From Formicarius rufipectus (Eukaryota > Chordata > Aves > Passeriformes > Formicariidae): a DNA stretch of 64,000 bases. Below the pieces are notes generated by a model. The model did no database searches and was not told the origin of the DNA. It worked only from the letters and a program-made list of their open reading frames with translations. Numbering within the stretch: the first letter of the stretch is position 1; each line of letters opens with the position of its first letter. A program made the position numbers and the translations under genes. The stretch lies in the NCBI GenBank assembly GCA_013399695.1, contig VXAU01003716.1, forward strand, positions 1 to 64,000, written 5' to 3'. Below, one piece after another: positions 48,197 through 60,834 of this stretch.

Positions 48197-51100
48197 CTAG
48201 ACAGAGGCAGGAAAAATCACCATGTCAGATTCAAAACTAAGCAGAGAGTTTTTCAGCTGCACACTGAGGAAAACAATAAACTGCATATTGGAAAACCCCT
48301 CAAGTTTGAAGGTAGCAGCTTCAGTGGTACTGGTCACTCATATCCTCCAGAATACCTGCACAACACCCTCTTTAGGAACTATATGTTGCTCCAGGAATGT
48401 GGAGAAAGAAGTATTAAAGCATGTGCTCTTATCCTTGGAAAGTCAGGTGGAAGATTAATTTCAAAGAATTAGTTTTTGTAAACAGGATATGAAACCCCCA
48501 CACAGAAAATAAAAAGAGCCCAATTCAATGTGAATTCTCCCCATGAAGAATTGCGATGCTGAGTAAATGATTGAAATTCAGAGTGGGGCCACCAATGCCA
48601 CAGCCAAATGCTGTTACTGACGGCAGTCAGTTTGACAAACTGGATTGTGGTATCACAAGACTAGAACTCAGGGCTTAGTCTTGTGCAAAGAATGGTCTAG
48701 GAGTGAAGCATCCTCCTCCCCTCACTTAGCTATAGCATCTGTCTTAATTTACAGAAAAATAAATTAATATTATCCAAATGACTATACCAACCACCACCAC
48801 CCAGAGAATGCCAGAAAGCCATGCTCTCAGCTGTCTTTTGATATAGGCTGGGAAGTTACACTTCTGTGATTAACTTTTAACATCTATTTTGTTAAATGCA
48901 CTTAATTACTTCTCTAAGAAAAACATTTTTTGGGAAGAAAGAAAATGCAAAATTCCATCCAACTTTCTGCTCAATTTTACTGTTTAACATATCATTTTCC
49001 AATCCAAATTCCCTCCACTACTTGCCAGAAATATTTCAGGTTATACCAAAGCTTCTTGCTGTACACAATATTTATTTAGGATATAGAAATGTAAATAACC
49101 AAAGAGAAGTGATCGTTTATAATCTATGGAATAAAACTGCACTTTCAGAGCAATTCCATCTTCTGATACCAGAGGCAACCACTCAGACAGAACAGACTTT
49201 TGTGCCTTGTGGAATCTAATTTGAGAAATAAGGGAAATTTCTGTGAAGGTACTTGCTGTCAACACTGCCTGAGACACAGATTAAAAGGATTTATTTATTT
49301 AAGTGACAGCATTGATAAACATTAAGACAGAGATATGAAACAATGGCCCCTGCGGCAGCATGCCGCCACCACCTCATGGCGGCATGGGACAGAGTCCCAT
49401 GAAAATGAACAAATATCTCATCTAGTCTGTATCTGTATATTGTTTTACGACAGCTCAGGACTTTCACAGGAACAGACACTGTCTACTTCAACATCAAAGG
49501 AGGCAAGTCGTAGCTTTACCCTGACTTAATGGAGGGCCCCATTTCCCAGCAGATCCCCCTAGGTGGAGAGGCACAACCAACCCAAATACTCTGCATTCAC
49601 CGAGACCACTCCTCAGATGAAAAGCTGACCCCCAAGCCAAGGTGGCATCATTTAAACATATTGCTTCCCTCTTACTGCATGTACTTCATGTTTTAAAATG
49701 GCCACAGCCACACTCCCCGATTCTCTGGAAGGACGCTGTTAAAAGCATTCCTCTCTGCTGCTTCACAACAATTGAACATTTTGCTTAAATCTGGGAAGTT
49801 TTGGTGTAAAGCCCCTCTGTGTGGATAATCAGTGTAAGCCACTTTATTCAACCATAATTTATTTACCTCAGTGCCAGCTGCTGCTGGGTGTGGGCCAAAA
49901 TGTCCACTTTCTCCATATAGCTATTGGTTCCCCATGGATGATGTTTCCCGGCAGACTTTTAAAAGTGCAAGAGGCCAAGGCCCAACAGTATGTCCCATTC
50001 CACTGGCTGCAATAGGGACTGAGAGCATTCCACTGCTGCCTCCCAGAAAACAAGCACTGAGGAACTGAATGCCCTCCCTTGTGGCGAGAACAGGCATGCC
50101 TTTCCCATGCCTGATGTCTATGCCCACACCCCACAGTGACCACTACAGGCATATTTAGAAAGGGACAGTCGTCTTATCAGCTCACAAGCTATCAGTGAGT
50201 CAAGATCTGTATGTGCAGGATTACACACTGTTTCCAAGCTGAACTGCAGGTAACAGTTCTTCCCTAGGATGTGCTGCTTCAACACCACTGGGAAACGAGC
50301 TCCAACAGCAGCAGTGAATTTAAGCAACTTACTGACATATTTTCAGCAGTTTTTCACACTATTGGGCTAGGACAAAACCAGCTAAATTATTCATCCTTCT
50401 CTAGAGCCCTCCACATAAGACTTGTACAATGTATAAAGCTACATAGATTAAAATGATTCATTCCAGACTATGGACTGTGTTTTCTTTTAAAAAGAACCAA
50501 GACCATCTCCTGCACCAAGGTTGGTCTGGAGGAACATGGTCCTCTTGACAGCAAAATACTTGAGCAGGATGCCTTCAAAAACATATTCTGGACTCATACT
50601 TAAGACGGTTTACAATGAAGGTTTTTTCCCAAAACAAAATTAATACAAGGAAATTCTTTGTATTGTCTGAAGTCCCAAAACACTGTGATTGTTCAGATGC
50701 CAGTGAACACCATTCACCAGTTCAGCTTCCAGCAGTCACTCTCATGGGGTAACCCACAGAAAATGTATATAGCTGCATTGGTTTAAAACGATAACAAGCT
50801 TTTTTTCCCCAAACACATTCCTCCAAGGACAATCAATCGATTTTTATAGCTATGACTCAAGATCTATATAAAAGAGTGAAATGAAAAGGTAAATATTACC
50901 TAAAATGTTGACCTATATGGCACTTTAGGTGCTGAGTACTCAGGTTTCAAATCAGGCTTTCTGAGGGTTGCCACAACTACCTGCCTGGATGTCTACTGAC
51001 CTTGTGTGGGATCCCAAGGATTCGGGGGCTTCAGTACAGAACTATCACAGTCAGGGCAAGGACTAAAGGACAAAGGTCTTGAAAAAAACAGGTCATACAT

Positions 51101-54100
51101 GGGGAGAGGTTTCTAGGGGAGACAATATCAGTATTTCACTGTGATATAGCAATAAGCTGTGCTGGGGATGCGGTGTCACAACCAGCACCTCATATATGTC
51201 TGCAAATAATCAGTGTCCTTTATTGTTTCCCTTAATCTTTAATTATATCAGGACACTATAAATCTATAAAGAAAAAAAAAGGTAAATAACTGAAATCAAT
51301 TAAATAGTGCTATGAACATGCAGAGTTATTACAGAAATACAAGGGTTTTAATTAAAGATGCTGGCTTCAAGAAGGAATGCTGGCTTATCCTGATAGATCC
51401 AAGCTGCTGGTTCAGCTCTTTGTCTGCCCCACAAGACTCTCACTCACCTTTTGCTGATCTAATTGGGTACTTACTGCATTCGCACCTTCTCCTCAGCAGC
51501 ATTAGCTGCACGAAGACTGTATAAATACAATTATGCTCAGATGAAATTTCTATACACAGAGAGAGTCATGGAGAACTTTACATTTGCTGAATGTTTAATG
51601 TTTCAGGTTTGATTTATGGACAATTTGTCTTTTTCCTTAGTTGGGTCTATACTTTAATTTAGATTTTTCTCTATTGTTTCAGTTACATTCCTCTTGGACA
51701 AAGTGCATCATCTGTCATTTTAAGAATGTACTCAGTGTGTAAAAGTTTCAGTTTTCCACCCAAAACTCTTAATAGACTTAATAGACATGAACAGCAAAAA
51801 TAGTAAGAACCTAACCACAGATTTTCAAATTTGCAAAAGCATTTATTATTTCAATTTTTTAAGTGGTTGACATGCTATTCATTTGGTGCCCAATAATCTT
51901 TGAAAAAGAGATTCTTTTTCAAAGTATTTCCACATTATTCTTTCCCGACACTGAAATAAATACTGTTATCTAGCTTTCAAATTCTCCATATTAACATTTC
52001 CTAATATTCTAATTATAGAAGAAAAATTGATTGTTAACTGTGTAAAAGAGTACCCTGAAATTCTATCTTCCTAACAGTTCCTAAATTTCCGGTTAATTGT
52101 TGTCTTAAATACATGAATTTTTTTGTCAAATTTAGAGAGACATTAAGACATTAAGAGTTAGATGCAGGTTGTGTTTCAGACAGAGTTAGAAACACAGAGA
52201 CATTGCTGGAAGGCAACATACGCAGCTAGGTAGATGATATAAACGAAAAAAAGCAAATGATTTTCATTTTTTTCCATTGGTAATTTGAAATGAAAGACAC
52301 GGATTAAGATCTTTTACTTTTTATCCTTTCCCAGGAAAATAATTTAAGTCTTATCTTGGGGAGGGGAGCTCATTAGAATACTTTGCTTCAGTGCCTCAAT
52401 TAAAAAAAAAAAAAAGAAATTATTAAAATGCAGACATATCTCTGAGTTGTTTCTAGGACCAAAATAGTTTGACACTATGATGCAGCACTGCCGAAGTGTT
52501 TTCCTACACGCTTGAAAGATGTGCATTCCCAAGGTGATGAGGTTAAGGTATACATTGTGTTTATTATACCATTTATCCTATCTCCAGCTTTTATCTAACA
52601 GAAACATTTATGAGATTGAAAGCTAGGCATATCTTTTAAAGCCAGAAATGAAGGCAGTGAAAGTACAGCCCCACTTGCATTTTTGTTTTGAGCCCCTACT
52701 GATGTTCTTATTCTTTGCTTCACACAGTTTGCAGAAAAACGCATTGTGAGCAAATACAATGAAGAAATGCCCTTTGCCAGCCTTTTCCTTCAATCCTGCT
52801 GTTTGCCCAAGGTGCAGTGAGGCCATGGAGGCAAAGAGGAAATAAATCTAATTAAATTAATTAAAATTAACTCCTGTCCCTTACAATCAGAGGATACAGA
52901 GCAGGCTTGAAGGTAAAAGGTTGTAGGGTGGCTCTTTCAAGTAGAAATGTGTGATCTGTGTATGTCCCTGAAACTCAGATGGCATACATCTTTCCATAGT
53001 TTATTACTTATAACCCATGTTGTGCCTTAGCCTGTCCCCACTGTTTGAATTTGAGAGGTCAGTCACTGTGAAGAGAGAGAGAGCTGTCACTCTTGGAGCA
53101 AACCTTCCAAGCAGCTCTGCTAAGCTTCTGAACTCACATCACTGCAGGTAAGTTTTTCTCTCTTTGGTATTACTACATTAGTCCACCAAATCAATTCACT
53201 TATCTGAGAACATTGCTTTGTAGAGGCTGAGAATACGGGAGTTGATCCTGCCACATGGACTTCTGCAGCTATACAGTCAGACTTGCCATAAGCCAAGGCC
53301 TGAGCCAGGATCATACACCCCTTATATAACATAACTGCCAAGATTTAAACTATTCTTGGATAAGCTAACCACATAAGACCTGAATAAATCTACTTAGCTT
53401 TTCATGGATTACCCAGGTTCTTACAAAGCTACTAGTTTCAACAGACAAACTAGTCTCTCATTAAGACAGAGAAAAAAACAGCATTAATTAATTCTAAACA
53501 TGATAAAACATAATTTGGTCAGCTAGCGTTTAAGTCCCTTTCCATTATCTACTTTAGAACATAACCTTGAGTGTACTTCAGACTCCCAAAGGTAGAGAAG
53601 CTTTCTGAGCACTAACTTCTTTGGTGCGTTCATATAGACTGTCAGCAAAGGAAGGAGACATCCTAGCTCAATTCACACAAAGAAGAATCTCCTTAGCATC
53701 ACTGTACCTTACTCATTACACCATTATTCCAACAACCTGTCCTGAAGGGTTTTTAATCACACCTGCAGATAAAGCACAGTATGAAAGTAATATAAGAACA
53801 TGTTAACTTTAGCAGAACTGTAACTGTCAGCAACATTAGCTGATGCTCCTGAAGGAAAAGCAGCGCCGGGCAGGGTAGCAGAGCCTCTGCAGGTGTGCAT
53901 CTCTGTCACCCATGCTCCTTGTGTTGCTAAAGGTAGGAGGGCAGCTTGGATTGTCTGCTCCTACTCACTCATAAAGCATGAATCTCAACCTATTTGCCAT
54001 TTGTAATTTCCTCCTAACTCTTGCTCCAAGCAGTCAAAAAAAAAGAAAGGAAAAAAAGGCATAGCCACATTGTTCTTAGTGTGTCCCACAAAAGACAGAT

Positions 54101-55030
54101 GACATTGGGCCATCATCAGCTCAGAGTTAGTGTGCTTGCTTGAGTGGCTAATTTGTCACAATGCCATTTTCTTTATCTACAACTCAGCCAAGGAAACAAG
54201 CACAAGCTGGAGCTGAGCACTCTGGGTGAGTTACCAGGAACCATTTGAATTCCCAGGAAGAGTAACTCCAGCAAACACAGCTGATTTTCACCTTCTTGTA
54301 AGGGAGGAAAAGACAAAAAAGTGTAGGAAAAGACAGCTTTCAATATTCTCCTCTTTAATATCTGCTAATATTGTAACGGCACTTCTAGCTCTTTAGTACC
54401 TATCTGAAGATGCTGAAAGCACACAAGGAAGAAACTCTTTTTTATTTTTAAATTCAGTTTTAATGCTCTCTAAATTCAAGAGGAGAGGCAGACTTTGTGC
54501 ACAGTCCTTCACTTGCTATTTCCTTCACAAAAAAACTATTATTCTCTCTTTCAGTAGAACTCAAACACATTCTGAAGTTATTTAAAAGAGACCAGTTCTG
54601 CAAGATAACTAATATTCCCAAGCTCCCAATGAAATTAACAGAGTGTTTTGGTATCAGGAACTTGCAGTGTTAGGCCATCATTAAAGATCTCCACATCTGC
54701 CTCGTAGTTTTTTTCTATTCCTGCTGTACTCATTTCAGTGTACTCCAAAATAACCGTCAATATTCTCAAGAGCCATGCTTCATGTTGCCACCAAGAAGAG
54801 AAAAGAAAATTCCAGTCGGCTTAAGCAGTCTTAGAAAGCACATGAGAGGAATAAAAGAAATAATTCACAGGGGTAGAAAAGCCCAGATTGTCTGTTGGTA
54901 TAAACATATTTTAGAATTATACTAAACCCAGAATTTACAGTATCCTTTCACAATTGAAAAAAAATAAAAAATTGTAGGATCTCTGCTACATCGTTTTCTG
55001 GATTTTTGTTTCTCAGGCTTAAACACTTAC
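48197..55030 (-). other. ERBB4: Intron 5 (6,834 bp)
   Basis: The donor is ACCT/GTAAGT and the acceptor CTCTGTCTAG. I see no family-level mobile element. A more GC-rich patch of uncertain origin spans about 49330-50160 and includes adjacent perfect hairpins (49352-49401). The rest is AT-rich with short poly-A or poly-T runs. Confidence 0.8.
49352..49401. repeat. Two adjacent perfect hairpins with a competing third stem
   Basis: CATGCCGCCA (49359-49368) pairs with TGGCGGCATG (49377-49386) around an 8-base loop. CATGGGAC (49383-49390) pairs with GTCCCATG (49394-49401) around AGA, and shares CATG with the first stem. GCGGCA (49352-49357) can also pair with TGCCGC (49361-49366). All pairings are perfect. 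Function is unknown. Confidence 0.85.
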
Positions 55031-55096
55031 AGGTCTGGCAGTGATTCTCTGTGGGTCCCCAGCATCGGCCTGTGCAAGACTTGTGGCAACGACCAC
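55031..55096 (-). CDS. ERBB4: ERBB4 exon 5, start of domain II (66 bp)
   Basis: The exon encodes (C)[20 protein letters not shown] and T, then one base of the next codon. The acceptor is GTCTGTCCTGCAG and the donor ACCT/GTAAGT. It starts two bases into a cysteine codon whose first base must lie in exon 4, outside the window. The [15 protein letters not shown] sequence is specific for ErbB4 and apparently unchanged from human. Cysteine spacing CHxxCxGxCWGP is the first furin-like module after domain I. Confidence 0.96.
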
Positions 55097-58000
55097 CTGC
55101 AGGACAGACAGAAAGAGAGAGTTTAAAAATGTGGCTTCCTTTCATTCCTTTAACATCCAGCAAATGACAAAGAGGAGGGTCTGTCTTGCCTTTGAAAGGT
55201 TTTTATGCTTTACCAAGTTGAAACAGTGCCTGTAAAAAGGACCAGCTGAATAACCAGTGTTGGTGTCAAACATGTATGAAACACAGCCACTTATCTAAGT
55301 GCATTATACCCTAAATACCTCTTTGCTATGCATAATAACTGGGACAGTTTAAAACAAAACAAAACAAAAGAGTGACCAAGTCTGGAGGACCGAGGAATGA
55401 TTTTATCACCCAGTGCTATCATTGTTGCTTTCTGCAGCCTATATAAGACCTGCTGATTCCTTCACAGGAGAATTGCTGGAAAGGCTATACAGCTATCTAG
55501 CTCCTGTTCAATTTCATCTGAAGTCTGTGGGGCTGGACTTAATGCCTTTGATTGAAAGCTACCCCTTTTCCCAAAAAGTTTGTATAGTCTGCATTTCCAA
55601 TACTATGGTAAGAGAAATGTGCCCTATGCAACCTCTTAACCTCAATGACAGCTAAGCTCACAGGACTTTTTATTTTCTGGCTGCTGGCTCTTTTAGCTGC
55701 ATGTGGTTGTGCTTGAACCTGAACATGATGCTCTTCATCATTTTTCTGCATGCTGACAGGTGTACTCCCTTAAGAAAAAGAACTGTAGGTGCTTTCACTG
55801 TAAAATACAGTTGGAGGAGGAAGAGTTAGAAATGGCAGGTTTTGTAAACTACCTAGTAATTACTGAGCAATGTCTGCTTGGACTGAAGAAGGAGCTGAGT
55901 TCACATCTCAATGTCCTGGCAAAATGCTGAGCACTGCAAGAGGAAATGGAAAGCAAACAGAAGAGCTTGCACATTCTCTGGCAGCATTCTACGTAATTTG
56001 AGAGAATACTCAGACAGTTCCATACCAGTCTGGAGTGTGAGTGAATGGAGACCTCATTCCACAGCTCCCATCTGAACACAGCCATAGCTCAGTCACATTC
56101 CTGCTCCTAGTGAGTCTCCCTCTTGAATGTCCAGTGTTCCCAGAACACACACACAGAGCCTGTCTCCCTGTCCTCTGAGCACCAGGTGCAGAAGTGCCTG
56201 AGGTAGACAGCCAAACCTTTATACCAGCCAGACCTGAAGGAATGAGCCAAGAAATCCAACACAAACATTAATGAACGCTATACACCGTTCTTAATGCTGC
56301 AGTTTTGACCACAGGAACCTAACCTTGTCTTTGAACAAATGTTTATTCATCACTGAGTACTGCTGAGATGCTACTAAGTGAATTTCTCCTTTGAACCTGA
56401 TCCAGAAGCTTACCTTTCAATCATTTATATTAACAGTTGCTGCTGTTAATACTGCTCCATTACACTAAATCAAATATTTTCCACATGTTCTGATGGGAGA
56501 CAGCATAGGAGAAAGCGTAAAATGTTTCTCAGCTAAGGCTGATCGCCCCAAAGGAAAATACTGCTCCTCTGCTAGCAGTGTGCTCATAACTGTGAGATGT
56601 TATAGAGCTGAGCAAACTGATTGTGACAGTCCAGTGAAGCTGGACTTTCTGTCACTAATTTTCAAAGCCAGCGTTTCTCCCTCAGCATTCCTGACACTAC
56701 TGATGATGCTTTAAGGTAATTAGCACACTGTATGCCAACTACCTTGTTGAAGCTACCAACTCCTTGTTGCATTCATGTTCGTTTAAAGCAATTATACTTG
56801 GGAAACACTGCTGCTGACATCACATAATTTTCTGTCACACTCTACCATATGTTTATTTAGATCACAAATATATTATAACTACATAATGCAAACTCATTCT
56901 GGCTGACAGGGAGGGCATTCCACCTGGAATGAAAAATGCAACTTTAATCAGTAATAATGATTATTATGATTATTAGGAGACTGCTGGAACACTGCACAGA
57001 AACCAAATAACAACTACATTGATTTATAAGAATAGAAGTTTAAAAAGAAGATGAGGTAAACAGCAAATTAAAGGAAAAATTTTAACAGATGAGGCTTGAT
57101 AAAATACAGGGTTTTAGTTAATTTTGGTGCTTGGTCAACAGAATAGAAATTATCTACAGAAAGTGGCTTTTATAAACTAGCTATTCCTGATCAACAGGAG
57201 CAGACAGAGAAAAGGTATAGCCCCAAATGTTCAGACAATCATTCCACTTTACTCTGTGGTTGGTCGTCAGCTGAGCTGGAGCAACTCTGCTGAGGACAGC
57301 TTGGGAGCAACCACAACCCATGGACAACAGCCTCCTATTGAAAGACCCTATTTTATGCCAGATCCTTCCTTGCAGTCCAATCTCATGCTTCTCTAGCTTC
57401 TGGGGTCTGGAGTTTAGAGAGAAAGACAGAAGTTGTGCAGCTCCATACAGTATAAAGCACTGCACTAATCGCTTGTAACCACACATTCCTGAGATAAAGT
57501 AAGACAGCAATTTAGTTGATTCTTCCCCTTTCAAAACACCCTGTAGAGACTGGGCTTTCCACTGTAATATGTGCTGTGGGATAACCCAGAAGAAATTCAA
57601 TATCTGTCTAAGTGATTCCTAACTAGAGAGTCCATCCACGCTTCTGTAAAACCTACACTTAAAACACAAATCTTCACATTTGAAGCTCCAGGGTGCTGAG
57701 CTGATCCTTAGTACACAACAAAAAATTTATTCAGCCACCTCTATTCCTCCTGGAAATAAAAGCAATTCAGCATTTTCAAAACATAATTTTATTTTTTTTT
57801 TTCAACTTGCATGCCTGCTGCCTGGTACATGACTTTGTTTGGCAGTGTCAGATGATTTGCATTTAAATAGAGATATTTAACAATAAAGCAAGAAAAAGCT
57901 GCCAGTTTCCTTTTTTCTCACTGGGAACTCAAAGTGTCTGTTTCATTGTTTTCACTTTTCTCAGCTGTACAGACAACAAGAAGCTGAGCTTGTCGTCAGC

Positions 58001-58570
58001 ACACCTCTGAATTAAATTGTTACATGTCCTTTTGAAGGTCAAATATACTGAGAATTAAAAATAAAACCCAAACTCCCTCCAAATAATGTGTCTGTATTGG
58101 TTGGTGGTTTAAAAAGAAAAACAACTTTCTTTTCTCTCAGTATGAACCAGTCCAGATTCTGCTCTCACATCCCTTAGTATTCTACCTGGTTTTGCCACTG
58201 TAATAAGGACAGATTGCTACCCATTAAATCTAGTTCTGCAAACCTAATACAGAAGTAGTCCCATGGAAGGCAACATAAGCAGTCAGGAGCATAACAAGCA
58301 TTTATGTGAGGAGCAGGTCTCACAATTAGATTTGTATGTCAGGTTTAAACGATAATAATGTATTAATGTATTTGCCCTAAGGCTGACAAAGCCCTTGAAG
58401 GAATTATACTACTTCTCACAGATCTTTTAATAATAAAAAATGTATATCTTTTAGATTTTTAGATTGTAGTGAATCAACAGAATTGAAAAAAAAATCATGA
58501 CAAAATTTACAGCATAGAAGAAATTATGCCTGTTATTCCGTGTGTCTAAAATAATCTAAACCCCTCCAAT

Positions 58571-58735
58571 AGACTATGCTGGTTTGGAAGGGACCCACAA
58601 GTATCATCAAGTCCAACACCTAGCCTTGCACAGGACCATCCCCAAGTCACACCATGTGCTTGAGAATATGATCCAAACACTTCCTGAACTTTGTCAGGCT
58701 TGGTGCTGTGACCACTTCCCTGATGCTGGATCTGC
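58571..58735 (-). mobile_element. CR1 3'-end fragment, reversed
   Basis: The reverse strand reads GGGAAGTGGTCACAGCACC, AAGTTCAGGAAGTGTTTGGA, TGGTGTGACTTGGGGATGG, then TTGGACTTGATGATACTTGT and GGGTCCCTTCCAA. This is the same CR1 subfamily tail as 60665-60834 on the plus strand, in opposite orientation. Its upstream end meets the 5' end of the plus-strand CR1 directly, so two CR1 insertions lie head to head. Confidence 0.85.
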
Positions 58736-59209
58736 TGCTTCAGCTGGATTCCGACAAATCTATGACATCTGGAGTCCTCAAAGAGCTGCTGATGCCATTG
58801 CAAAACCTCTCTTGATGATTTTTGACTAGTCTTGGGAATCTGAAAAGGCCCCAGCTCACTGGAAGCTGGTGAATGTTGTCCTGATTTTCAAGAAGGGCAA
58901 GAAGGTCTGTCAGTCTCACTTCAGTGCCTGGTAAAGTTATGGAGAAGATTAATCTGGGAGGTGTTGATAAACACCTGAAAGACAACACAGTCATTGGTCA
59001 CAGCCAGCAAGGCTACATGAGAGGAAAGTCCTGCTTATCACACCTGATTTCCTTCTCTTATAAGGTAGTCCACCTAGCTGATCAAGGGAAGCCAGCTGAT
59101 GTAATCCTTTTGGATTTCAGTAAAGCTTTCAATATTGGATCCTTCTGGACAAAATGTCCAGCACACAGGTGGGTAAACACATCATGTGGTGGGTGAGCAA
59201 TTGGCTCAC
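58736..59209 (+). mobile_element. CR1 LINE, reverse transcriptase part, left of nested LTR
   Basis: The plus strand encodes degraded CR1 ORF2: a block equal to the PVFKKGKK region near 58885, PGKVMEKI (58925), HSQQGYMRGKSCLSHLISF (near 58997) and ADVILLDFSKAFN (near 59096). It breaks off at 59209 where an LTR is inserted and resumes at 59805. Several stops and frame breaks mark it as a dead copy. Confidence 0.9.
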
Positions 59210-59804
59210 TGTGCTGGTTTGGCTTGGCTTCCCGCCAAACACAGCTGTGAGCTGGTCAGCTCTTCCCCTCACTCTCCGAAAAGGAAAAAAAAGTAGCAAA
59301 AAGGAAAATGTTGTAAAGGAATATATATAGATATTTATAGATATTTAATGTATATACTACTAAATACTATGTACATATAATACAAGGATTACAAACAACC
59401 CCAAACACCCCCAAAAGGGAAAAAGGGGAAAACAGGAAGGGGAAAAGGACCAAAAAGGGTCAAAACAAAACAATCCCACACAATCAAATCCCAGGAATTA
59501 ATTCAGTAGAACAACTAACACAGTAAGATCTCACCAACTTCCCTTAGGAGAACTGAGTGCCTTCCCTCCTCTGTTGACACAGACAACAGCCCTCAGCCAG
59601 GCCTTAACTCGTATGGATAAGCCGAGGCCCAAACACCGAGAGCTGCGGGCTCCATGCTCACATGACAAGGGAGAGAAGAGGAAAGAGAAAGAGAGGAACC
59701 TCCCGCTCTGTCTTTATACACCCAATTATGTAAGGGAATGACATAGAATACTTCCTTAGTTTTGCCCCTAGTTTCTAGGGAAGGCCTACAGACAAACTAC
59801 CACA
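59210..59804 (-). mobile_element. Solo LTR, family B, copy 2 (595 bp), nested in CR1
   Basis: On the minus strand it starts TGTGGTAGTTTGTCTGTAGG and ends AAGCCAAACCAGCACA, the same ends as copy 1 at 30196-30481. It is flanked by CTCAC (59205-59209) and CTCAT (59805-59809), a 5-bp duplication with one change. TATA-like GTGTATAAAGACAG lies near 59725 and matches copy 1. It splits a CR1 reverse transcriptase, so it is younger than that CR1. It runs in the same direction as ERBB4 transcription and carries no viral genes. Confidence 0.9.
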
Positions 59805-60834
59805 CTCATGCATGGAGCACCAAGGGTAATAGTGAATGGGGTAGGTAACATCAGACTGGTGGCCTGCCACTAGTGGGGTTCAACAGGGCTCCATCTTGGG
59901 CCCTGTGCTCTTCAGTATCTTTATAAACGACATGGATGCTGGACTGGAAGGGATACTGAGCAAGTTCCAGAAGACACAAAACTGGGAGGAGCTGTTGACT
60001 CCCTTGAAAGCACAGAGGCCCTGCAGAGAGACCTCACAAATTAGGGGGTTGGGCCGTCACCAACCACAGGAAGCTCAATAAGGAGAAGTGCTGGATTCTG
60101 CACCTGGGATGGGGCAACCCTGGATACACAGACAGACTGGGGAATGAGATGCTGGAAAGCAGTGTTGGAAAAGGGACCTGGGGCTCCTGATCGATGGCAA
60201 GTTGGATATGAGTCAGCAGCGCCCTGGCAGCCAGGAGGGCCAGCCGCGTCCTGGGGGGAATCAAGCACAGCACTGCCAGCCGAATGAGGGAGGAGATTGT
60301 CCCGCTCTGCTCTGCACTGGGGTGGCCTCACCTTGAATACTGTGTGCAGTTTTGATCACCACAATATAAATTAGAGAGTCTCCAAAGGAGGGTAATGAAG
60401 ATGGTGAAGGGTGAGGAAGGTGAAGGATGGTGAAGGAGCAGCTGAGGGCACTTGGTCTGTCCAGGCTGGAGGAGAGGAGACTGAGGGCACACTTCACCAC
60501 AGTTACAACTTCCTTGTGAGGGGAAGAGGAGGGGCAGGCACTGATCTCTCCTCTCTGGTGACCAGTGACAGAACACAAGGGAATGGCCTGAAGTTGTGTC
60601 AGGGAAGGTTTAGGTTGGATATTAGGAAGCGATTCTTTACCCAGAGGGTGACTGAGCATTGGAATAGGCTCCTCAGGGAAGTGGTCACAACAGACTGACA
60701 GAGTTCAAGAAGCATTTGGATGATATTGTCAGGTACATGGTGTAACTCTTGGGGATGGTTCTGTGCTGGGCTAAGGGTTGGACTCAATGATCCTTGTGGG
60801 TCCCTTCCAAGTAAGCATATTCTGTGAACATACA
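59805..60834 (+). mobile_element. CR1 LINE, right of nested LTR, to 3' end
   Basis: The CR1 resumes with SGVQQGSILGPVLFSIFINDM (about 59872-59935), the GVPQGSVLGP box of CR1 reverse transcriptases. It continues through a region equal to KCRVLHLG and the CR1 C-terminus (near 60330, LEYCVQF in degraded form). The 3' end has GATTCTTTACCCAGAGGGTG and GACTCAATGATCCTTGTGGG, followed by TCCCTTCCAA. Several frame breaks occur. With the left part, the copy covers about 1.5 kb of a CR1. Confidence 0.92.

Noticed and set aside
17864..55096. Assignment to EGFR, ERBB2 or ERBB3 instead of ERBB4
   Set aside because: The exon sequences match ERBB4-specific residues throughout, and the JM-a/JM-b pair is known only from ERBB4.
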